In this document: one piece after another, positions 7,342 through 14,830 of the stretch | Layout: each line of letters opens with the position of its first letter | How positions within the stretch are numbered: position 1 is the first letter of the stretch | Origin: Symbiodinium natans | Taxonomy: Eukaryota; Sar; Dinophyceae; Suessiales; Symbiodiniaceae | Direction: 5' to 3' | Length of the DNA: 15,941 bases | Assembly (NCBI GenBank): GCA_905221605.1 | Contig: CAJNDS010001509.1 | Span: forward strand, 1 to 15,941 | Notes under the pieces: generated by a model | The model's input: only the letters and a program-made list of their open reading frames with translations | What the model was told of the DNA's origin: nothing | The model's database searches: none | Made by a program: the position numbers and the translations under genes

Positions 7342-9242
7342 GCTCGGGAAAAAGTACATTTTCTAATGGGCCACAAGCAGGATTGCTGGTGGAAACCGCA
7401 TTTCGTGCTCGAAAAACGCTAATACATGTACTTTTTTCCAAGGAATTGTATGTTTCAATAGCACTAAACCCTAATCCTACCTCTCAAAAGTGTACTTTTT
7501 CCGGGGGGAATAGTATTTGGGAACCACCTAATAAACCCTAAACCCTAAACCCTAACCCCTAAACACTATTTTCAGGCCACTAAAAAGTTAACAACTTGTT
7601 TTGGGGTATGTACCTAAACCATAAACCCTAGACCCTAAATCCTAAACCTAAATCCTAAACTCTAAACCCGCTGGGCGACACATTTAGTAAAGTAGTAAAC
7701 CCTAAACCAACAAACCCCAGGACAATTGAGTATGACCACACCTAAACCCTAAACCTTAAACCTTAAACCTTTAACCCTAAACCCTAAACCCTTCCAGGGC
7801 CCACGCAGCTTCGTCTTGTCTTCCACATGAGAAGGCTCTACCCTAGACCCTAAACCCCTAAACCCTGCTTTGGGCTCGAGAAAAGTACATTTTTTAATGG
7901 GCCACAAGCAGGATTGCTGGTGGAAACAGTATTTCGTGCTTGAAAAACACTAATGCATGTACTTTTTTCCAAGTATCAATAGTACTAAACCCTAATCCTA
8001 CCTCTGAGCCCCTTCCATAGAATCCTCAAAAGTGTACTTTTTCCGGGTGAATAGTATTTGGGAACCACCTAATAAACCCTAAACCCTAACCCCTCAACAC
8101 TATTTTCAGGCCACTAAAAAGTTAACAACTTGTTTTGGGGTATGTACCTAAGCCCTAAACCCTAGACCCTAAACCCTAAACCTAAATCCTAAACTCTAAA
8201 CCCCACTGCGACACATTTAGCAAAGTAGTAAACCCTAAACCAACAAACCCCAGGACAATTGAGTATGACCACACCTAAACCCTAAACCTTAAACCTTAAA
8301 CCTTTAACCCTAAACCCTAAACCCCTACCAGGGCCCACGCAGCTTCGTCTTGTCTTCCACATGAGAAGGCTCTACCCTAGACCCTAAACCCCTAAACCCT
8401 GTTTTGGCTCGGGAAAAAGTACAAGCAGGATTGCTGGTGGAAACAGTATTTCGTGCTTGAAAAACACTAATGCATGTACTTTTTTCCAAGCAATTGTGTG
8501 TATCAATAGTACTAAACCCTAATCCTACCTCTGAACCCCTTCCATATAATTCTCAAAAGTGTACTTTTTCCGGGGGGAATAGTATTTGGGAACCACCTAA
8601 TAAACCCTAAACCCTAAACCCTAACCCCTAAACACTATTTTCAGGCCACTAAAAAGTTAACAACTTGTTTTGGGGTATGTACCTAAACCCGAAATCCTAA
8701 ACCCTAGACCCTAAACCTAAATCCTAAACTCTAAACCCTAAACCAACAAACCCCAGGACAATTGAGTATGACCACACCTAAACCCTAAACCTTAAACCTT
8801 AAACCTTTAACCCTAAACCTTAACCCTACCGCCCACGCAGCTTCGTCTTGTCTTCCACATGAGAAGGCTCTACCCTAGACCCTAAACCCCTAAACCCTGT
8901 TTTGGGCTCGGGAAAAAGTACATTTTTTAATGGGCCACAAGCAGGATTGCTGGTGGAAACAGTATTTCGTGCTTGAAAAACACTAATACATGTACTTTTT
9001 TCCAAGGAATTGTATGTTTCAATAGCACTAAACCCTAATCCTACCTCTGAACCCCTTCCATAGAATCCTCAAAAGTGTACTTTTTCCGGGTGGAATAGTA
9101 TTTGGGAGCCACCTAATAAACCCTAAACCCTAACCCCTAAACACTATTTTCAGGCCACTAAAAAGTTAACAACTTGTTTTGGGGTATGTACCTAAACCCG
9201 AAATCCTAAACCCTAGACCCTAAACCTAAATCCTAAACTCTA

Positions 9243-10140
9243 AACCCTAAACCAACAAACCCCAGGACAATTGAGTATGACCACACCTAAACCCTAAACC
9301 TTAAACCTTAAACCTTTAACCCTAAACCTTAACCCTACCAGGGCCCACGCAGCTTCGTCTTGTCTTCCACATGAGAAGGCTCTACCCTAGACCCTAAACC
9401 CCTAAACCCTGTTTTGGGCTCTGGAAAAAGTACATTTTTTAATGGGCCACAAGCAGGATTGCTGGTGGAAACAGTATTTCGTGCTTGAAAAACACTAATA
9501 CATGTACTTTTTTCCAAGGAATTGTGTGTATCAATAGTACTAAACCCTAATCCTACCTCTGAACCCCTTCCATAGAATCCTCAAAGTGCTTTTTCCGGCG
9601 GGAATAGTATTTGGGAACCACCTAATAAACCCTAAACCCTAACCCCTAAACACTCTTTTCAGGCCACTAAACAGTTAACAACTTGTTTTGGGGTATGTAC
9701 CTAAACCCTAAACCCTACACCCTAGACCCTAAACCTAAATCCTAAACTCTAAACCCCACTGCGACACATTTAGTAAAGTAGTAAACCCTAAACCAACAAA
9801 CCCCAGGACAATTGAGTATGACCACACCTAAACCCTAAACCTTAAACCTTAAACCTTTAACCCTAAACCCTAAACCCTACCAGGGCCCACGCAGCTTCGT
9901 CTTGTCTTCCACATGAGAAGGCTCTACCCTAGACCCTAAACCCCTAAACCCTGTTTCGGCTCGGGAAAAAGTACAAGCAGGATTGCTGGTGGAAACAGTA
10001 TTTCGTGCTTGAAAAACACTAATGCATGTACTTTTTTCCAAGCAATTGTGTGTATCAATACTAAACCCTAATCCTACCTCTGAACCCCTTCCATAGAATC
10101 CTCAAAAGTGTACTTTTTCCGGGGGGAATAGTATTTGGGA
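9243..10140 (+). repeat. Satellite segmental duplication, left copy (units 8-9)
   Basis: About 898 bp match 10317-11214 at a constant offset of 1074 bp with no difference found by eye. Private variants shared by the pair are GGGCTCTGGAAAA, TCAAAGTGCTTTTTCCGGCGG, CACTCTTTTCAGG with CTAAACAGTT, and CCCTACACCC. The first difference on the right is GGGAGCC versus GGGAACC at 10141. On the left, unit 8 lacks the GGGCGACACA block that unit 10 has. Confidence 0.9.
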
Positions 10141-10316
10141 GCCACCTAATAAACCCTAAACCCTAAACCCTAACCCCTAAACACTTTTTTCAGGCCACTA
10201 AAAAGTTAACAACTTGTTTTGGGGTATGTACCTAAACCCTAAACCCTAGACCCTAAACCCTAAACCTAAATCCTAAACTCTAAACCCCACTGGGCGACAC
10301 ATTTAGTAAAGTAGTA

Positions 10317-11214
10317 AACCCTAAACCAACAAACCCCAGGACAATTGAGTATGACCACACCTAAACCCTAAACCTTAAACCTTAAACCTTTAACCCTAAA
10401 CCTTAACCCTACCAGGGCCCACGCAGCTTCGTCTTGTCTTCCACATGAGAAGGCTCTACCCTAGACCCTAAACCCCTAAACCCTGTTTTGGGCTCTGGAA
10501 AAAGTACATTTTTTAATGGGCCACAAGCAGGATTGCTGGTGGAAACAGTATTTCGTGCTTGAAAAACACTAATACATGTACTTTTTTCCAAGGAATTGTG
10601 TGTATCAATAGTACTAAACCCTAATCCTACCTCTGAACCCCTTCCATAGAATCCTCAAAGTGCTTTTTCCGGCGGGAATAGTATTTGGGAACCACCTAAT
10701 AAACCCTAAACCCTAACCCCTAAACACTCTTTTCAGGCCACTAAACAGTTAACAACTTGTTTTGGGGTATGTACCTAAACCCTAAACCCTACACCCTAGA
10801 CCCTAAACCTAAATCCTAAACTCTAAACCCCACTGCGACACATTTAGTAAAGTAGTAAACCCTAAACCAACAAACCCCAGGACAATTGAGTATGACCACA
10901 CCTAAACCCTAAACCTTAAACCTTAAACCTTTAACCCTAAACCCTAAACCCTACCAGGGCCCACGCAGCTTCGTCTTGTCTTCCACATGAGAAGGCTCTA
11001 CCCTAGACCCTAAACCCCTAAACCCTGTTTCGGCTCGGGAAAAAGTACAAGCAGGATTGCTGGTGGAAACAGTATTTCGTGCTTGAAAAACACTAATGCA
11101 TGTACTTTTTTCCAAGCAATTGTGTGTATCAATACTAAACCCTAATCCTACCTCTGAACCCCTTCCATAGAATCCTCAAAAGTGTACTTTTTCCGGGGGG
11201 AATAGTATTTGGGA
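10317..11214 (+). repeat. Satellite segmental duplication, right copy (units 10-11)
   Basis: This is the second copy of 9243-10140 at offset 1074. The breakpoints fall inside units, not at unit edges, as expected for unequal exchange between out-of-phase dimers. Confidence 0.9.
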
Positions 11215-12117
11215 ACCACCTAATAAACCCTAAACCCTAAACCCTAACCCCTAAACACTATTTTCAGGCCACTAAAAGGTTAACAACTTGTTTTGGGGTA
11301 TGTACCTAAGCCCTAAACCCTAAACCCTAAACCCTAGACCCTAAACCTAAATCCTAAACTCTAAACCCCACTGGGCGACACATTTAGTAAAGTAGTAAAC
11401 CCTAAACCAACAAACCCCAGGACAATTGAACCTTAAACCTTAAACCTTTAACCCTAAACCCTAACCCTACCAGGGCCCACGCAGCTTCGTCTTGTCTTCC
11501 ATATGAGAAGGCTCTACCCTAGACCCTAAACCCCTAAACCCTGCTTTGGGCTCGGGAAAAAGTACATTTTGTAATGGGCCACAAGCAGGATTGCTGGTGG
11601 AAACAGTATTTCGTGCTTGAAAAATACTAATGCATGTACTTGTTTTCCAAGGAATTGTGTGTTTCAATAGTACTAAACCCTAATCCTACCTCTGAACCCC
11701 TTCCATAGAATCCTCAAAAGTGTACTTTTTCCGGGGGGAATAGTGTTTGGGAACCACCTAATAAACCCTAAACCCTAAACCCTAACCCCTAAACACTATT
11801 TTTCAGGCCACTAAAAAGTTAACAACTTGTTGTGGGGTATGTACCTATGCCCTAAACCCTAAACCCTAGACCCTGAACCCTAAACCTAAATCCTAAACTC
11901 TAAACCCCACTGGGCGACACATTTAGTAAAGTAGTAAACCCTAAACCAACAAACCCCAAGACAATTGAGTATGACCACACCTAAACCCTAAACCTTAAAC
12001 CTTAAACCTTTAACCCTAAACCCTAAACCCTACCAGGGCCCACGCAGCTTCGTCTTGTCTTCCACATGAGAAGGCTCTACCCTAGACCCTAAACCCCTAA
12101 ACCCTGTTTTGGGCTCG

Positions 12118-12294
12118 GGAAAAAGTACATTTTTTAATGGGCCACAAGCAGGATTGCTGGTGGAAACAGTATTTCGTGCTTGAAAAACACTAATACATGT
12201 ACTTTTTTCCAAGGAATTGTGTGTTTCAATAGCACTAAACCCTAATCCTACCTCTGAACCCCTTCCATAGAATCCTCAAAAGTGTACTTTTTCC
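12118..12294 (+). other. Triple TGTACTTTTTCC motif of the satellite (unit 13 shown)
   Basis: In each full unit the same 12-bp word occurs three times: once on the minus strand (12118-12129 here) and twice on the plus strand (12198-12210 with one extra T, and 12283-12294). Spacing is about 80 bp. The first two form an inverted repeat. The words persist through the array although the sequence between them varies. A protein-binding role is only a guess. Confidence 0.5.
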
Positions 12295-12329
12295 GGGGGG
12301 GGAATAGTATTTGGGAACCACCTAATAAA

Positions 12330-12446
12330 CCCTAAACCCTAAACCCTAAACCCTAAACCCTAAACCCTAAACCCTAAACCCTAAACCCCTAAACCCTAAA
12401 CCCTAAATCCTAAACCCTAAACCCTAAACCCTAAACCCTAAACCCT
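12330..12446. repeat. Interstitial telomeric array (CCCTAAA)n
   Basis: Clean CCCTAAA with one CCCCTAAA octamer and one TCCTAAA variant. It replaces the end of satellite unit 13 and stops at AACCCTCAAGACAAAATAAA, a junction that recurs at 14105/14106. Confidence 0.96.
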
Positions 12447-12635
12447 CAAGACAAAATAAATAGAAATTGTATGTGCTATCATTATGAATGTCCTAAGTTA
12501 TTTGTCTGAGCCCTAAATTCCTTTTGCCTAGTCACGGCTACGCAGTTTACTTAAACCTCCTTTGTCTGCTCGGATGCTCAATTTACTTAAACTCCCTTTT
12601 GCCTGGCCACGGATATTCAAATTTCCTTAAACCTG
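12447..12635. repeat. CAAGACAAAATAAATAG module, diverged copy 1
   Basis: CAAGACAAAATAAATAG, AGAAATTGTA and AAGTTATTTGTCT match 14106-14167 at offset 1659, after the same CCCTAAA array. The rest contains CTTTTGCCTAGTCACGG (12521-12537) and CTTTTGCCTGGCCACGG (12596-12612), 75 bp apart, and three copies of the CAATTTACTTAAACCTC motif (12543, 12579, 12618). No gene was recognised. Confidence 0.8.
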
Positions 12636-13805
12636 GGAGCTCTTTTCAGCGCTGGGAGCTAATTTTGAGCTTTGGGAGCTAATTCTGAGCCTTGGGAGTT
12701 AACTTTGAAAGAGCGAGTTTTCTGCATTCTGGGAGCTAATTTTGAGTTCCGGGAGCTAATTTTGAGCTCCGGGATTTAATTTTGAGCTTTGGGAGCTAAT
12801 TTCGAGCTTTGGTAGCTAATTGTTGAGCTCCGGGAGCTAATTTTCAGCTTTGGGAGCTAATTTTGAGCAGGTCCGACGTGAGCTTTGGGAGGTAATTTTG
12901 AGCTCCGGGAGCTAATTTTGAGCTCCGGGAGTTAATTTTGAATTCCGGGAGCTAATTTTGAGCTTCGGGAGCTAATTTTGAGCTCCGGGAGCTAAGTTTG
13001 AGCTTTGGGAGCTAGTTTTGAAGTCCGGGAGCTAATTTTAAGCTGCGGGAGCTAATTTTGAGCTTTGGGAGCTAATTTTGAGCTTTGGGAGCTAATTTTT
13101 GAGCTCCGGGAGCTAATTTTGAGCTTTGGGAGTTAATTTTGGAGCTAATTTTGAGCTCCGGGAGCTAATTTTGAGGCTAATTTTGAGCTCCGGGTTTAAG
13201 CTTTGGGAGCTAATTTTGAGCTCCGGGAGCTAATTTTGAGCTGCGGGAGCTAATTTTCAGGTTTGGGAGCTAATTTTGAGCTCGGGAGCTCATTTTGAGC
13301 TCCGGGAGCTAATTTTGAGCTCCGGAAGCTAATTTTGAGCTTGGGGAGCTAATTTTGAGCTCCGGGAGCTAATTTTGAGCTCCGGGAGCTATTTTGAGCT
13401 CCGGGGCTAATTTTTAATTTTGAGCTTTGGGAGCTAATTTTGAATTCCGGGAGCTAATTTTGAGCTCCGGGAATTAATTTTGAGCTCCGGGAGCTAATTT
13501 TGAGCTCCGGAAGCGAATTTTGAGCTCCTGGAGCTAATTTTGAGCTCCGGGAGCTAATTTTGAGCTCCGGGAGCTAATTTTGAGCTCCGGGAGCGAATTT
13601 TGAGCTCCGGGAGCGAATTTTGAGCTCCGGGAGCTAATTTTGAGCTCCGGGAGCTAATTTTGAGCTTCGGGAGCTAATTTTGAGCTCCGGGAGCGAATTT
13701 TGAGCTCCGGGAGCGAATTTTGAGCTCCGGGAGCTAATTTTGAGCTTTGGGAGCTAATTTTGAGCTCCGGGAGTTAATTTTGAGTTCCGGGAGCTAATTT
13801 TGAGC
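12636..13805 (+). repeat. 20-bp minisatellite
   Basis: The consensus is GAGCTAATTTTGAGCTCCGG, about 58 units by length. The period is exactly 20 over 13501-13800 and less regular before that, with a few truncated units (near 13141, 13175, 13390) and an insertion CAGGTCCGACGTG near 12870. Main variants are CTTTGGG for CTCCGGG, GAGCG and GAGTT for GAGCT, and TTCCGGG. Each standard unit junction contains the dyad AGCTCC-G-GGAGCT. No gene lies within it. Confidence 0.95.
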
Positions 13806-14000
13806 ATATTCGGTTTTCAAGTTGGATATCCCAAGGAAAACCTCAAAATACATTCAATATATGCAAATATATTCTGAAGTATCCAAAGATTCATCAGAAA
13901 TTCCTAAAAAACCCCAAAACCATTCTCCCATCCCGTCGTATCATCTGCCGCCCCCCCCCCCCCCCCCACGCCGACCCTAAAACCTAATATCTAAAAAAAA
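13806..14000. other. Unique AT-rich stretch ending in poly-C
   Basis: An AT-rich segment without a recognisable gene contains the partly palindromic ATTCAATATATGCAAATATATTC stretch near 13851. A run of 17 C at 13951-13967 (G run on the minus strand) and a short A run follow. Poly-C lengths of this kind are prone to sequencing error. Confidence 0.6.
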
Positions 14001-14050
14001 AACTTTCGCCCAAAACGTTTCGCTCAAAACGTTTCGCTCAAAACGTTATT
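14001..14050 (+). repeat. AACGTTTCG short tandem repeat, copy 1
   Basis: The 14-bp unit AAAACGTTTCGCTC occurs at 14012 and 14026 and begins a third time at 14040. The block is followed by TTGGGACCCAAACCC, exactly as the related block at 14461-14574 is. Confidence 0.8.
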
Positions 14051-14090
14051 GGGACCCAAACCCTATACAATTTCTATAAACCCTAAACCC
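14051..14090 (+). repeat. 40-bp direct repeat, copy 1
   Basis: It starts GGGACCCAAACCCTATAC, contains AATTTCTATAAACCC, and recurs without a difference at 14575-14614 (offset 524). In both places an AACGTTTCG block precedes it and telomeric words follow, so the whole module was duplicated. Confidence 0.9.
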
Positions 14091-14105
14091 TAAACCCTAA
14101 ACCCT
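14081..14105. repeat. Short telomeric array
   Basis: Three and a half CCCTAAA repeats join the GGGACCC module to the CAAGACAAAATAAATAG module. The right junction is the same as at 12446/12447. Confidence 0.9.
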
Positions 14106-14355
14106 CAAGACAAAATAAATAGAAATTGTACGTGGTACCATTCTGAATTTCCAAGTTATTTGTCTAAACAGCTGACAAGCCGAGTTTAAGTCTGAGGCCA
14201 AATGCTCAATTTACTCAAACCTCGCTGTGTGGTACCATTCTGAATTTCCAAGTTATTTGTCTAAACAGCTGACAAGCCGAGTTTAAGTCTGAGGCCAAAT
14301 GTGCAATTTACTCAAACCTTGCCCTGTGGTACCATTCTGAATTTCCAAGTTATTT
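14106..14355 (+). repeat. CAAGACAAAATAAATAG module, copy 2, with 97-bp tandem repeat
   Basis: After a leader matching 12447-12471, a 97-bp unit beginning GTGGTACCATTCTGAATTTC is repeated at 14132-14228 and 14229-14325, with a third partial unit at 14326-14355 cut off by the pyrimidine tract. The two full units differ at only a few positions, near the CAATTTACTCAAACC motif (14207 and 14304) and the unit end. No gene was recognised. Confidence 0.9.
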
Positions 14356-14457
14356 CACCCCCTTCCTCCTCCCCCTCCCCCCCCCCTCCCCCCCTCTCCC
14401 TCCTCCCCCTCCCCCCTCCTCCCTCCGGAGGGGGCAGGGGGGAAAGGGGAGGGGGGA
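14356..14457. other. Polypyrimidine tract switching to polypurine
   Basis: 14359-14426 is almost pure C/T on +, then 14427-14457 is almost pure G/A (one C at 14435). The switch sits on a CCCTCCGGAGGG palindrome. Such a layout can fold back or form triplex or quadruplex structures. Minus-strand frames rich in Gly, Arg and Glu across it are compositional artefacts. Confidence 0.8.
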
Positions 14458-14460
14458 TTT

Positions 14461-14574
14461 GAAAAAGTCGAAACTTTCGGTCGAAACGTTTCGTTCGAAA
14501 CTTTCGATCGAAACGTTTCGTTCGAAACTTTCGGTCGAGACTTTCGTACGAAACGTTTCGTTCGAAACGTTTTT
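14461..14574. repeat. CGAAACGTTTCG palindrome array, copy 2
   Basis: The perfect 12-bp palindrome CGAAACGTTTCG lies at 14482-14493, 14509-14520 and 14549-14560, alternating with GAAACTTTCGG/AT words (basic spacing 27 bp, once 40 bp). Because of the symmetry both strands show similar SNETF/VETF-type peptide repeats; none is a plausible gene. Confidence 0.85.
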
Positions 14575-14614
14575 GGGACCCAAACCCTATACAATTTCTA
14601 TAAACCCTAAACCC
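14575..14614 (+). repeat. 40-bp direct repeat, copy 2
   Basis: Identical to 14051-14090 and preceded by AAACGTTTTT instead of AAACGTTATT. It leads into CCCCAAA-type telomere variants where copy 1 leads into CCCTAAA. Confidence 0.9.
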
Positions 14615-14772
14615 CAAACCCCAAACCCCAAACCCCAAACCCTAAACCCCAAACCCTAAACCCTAAACCCTAACCCTAAACCCCAAGCCCTAAACCCTGA
14701 ACCCTATCCCCTAAACCCTAAACCCTAACCCTAAACCCCAAGCCCTAAACCCTGAACCCTATCCCCTAAACC
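14603..14772. repeat. Variant telomeric array with 55-bp duplication
   Basis: CCCTAAA is mixed with CCCCAAA, CCCCAAG, CCCTGAA and CCCTATC variants. A 55-bp block (14661-14715) is repeated without a difference at 14716-14770, including the unusual variants in the same order. Confidence 0.92.
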
Positions 14773-14830
14773 TTGCAAGGGTATCTTGGGCAGGCAAGGA
14801 GGTTTAAATAAATTGAATATATGAGTCCTT
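14773..14830. other. Junction with minus-strand recurring motif
   Basis: The telomere words give way to TTGCAAGGGTATCTTGGG. The reverse complement of 14798-14815 is CAATTTATTTAAACCTCC followed by TTGCCTG, which matches the recurring motif and its usual downstream TGGCC/TTGCC, but in the opposite orientation to all other copies. Confidence 0.65.

Larger units (their letters stand above)
5406..12329 (+). repeat. Satellite array, 13 units of about 535 bp
   Basis: Units taken from GGGGTATGTACCT start at 5406, 5966, 6500, 7071, 7603, 8137, 8672, 9181, 9690, 10221, 10764, 11295 and 11834 (lengths 509-571 bp). The last unit ends early and runs into CCCTAAA. Each unit has a telomere-like first part (CCCTAGA, CCTAAAT, CCTTAAA variants), a GGGCGACACATTTAG block, AGGACAATTGAGTATGACCA, GCAGCTTCGTCTTGTCTTCC, a GGAAAAAGTAC...GTACTTTTTCC region, and an AACACTATTTTCAGGCCAC end. 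Length changes come from discrete indels: a 17-bp deletion after GTAC (units 2, 6, 9, 11), loss of the GGGCGACACA block (units 7, 8), and loss of about 20 bp near 7483 in unit 4. A minus-strand 60-codon frame recurs in several undeleted units but is destroyed by the 17-bp deletion, so I do not call it a gene. Confidence 0.96.

Noticed and set aside
7259-7441. Minus-strand 60-codon frame repeated in several satellite units (also near 9335, 10409, 11467, 12030)
   Set aside because: It recurs because the DNA recurs. It is removed by the 17-bp deletion in units 2, 6, 9 and 11 and is bounded by telomere-derived stops.
13501-13805. CRISPR array
   Set aside because: The 20-bp units are contiguous with no unique spacers, and the context is a eukaryotic subtelomere.
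14312-14659. Overlapping frames on both strands with FRTKRFDRKFRTK-type or VETFRSKLSIETF-type repeats
   Set aside because: The palindromic CGAAACGTTTCG array opens frames on both strands at once, and the rest is a polypurine translation; neither resembles a real protein.
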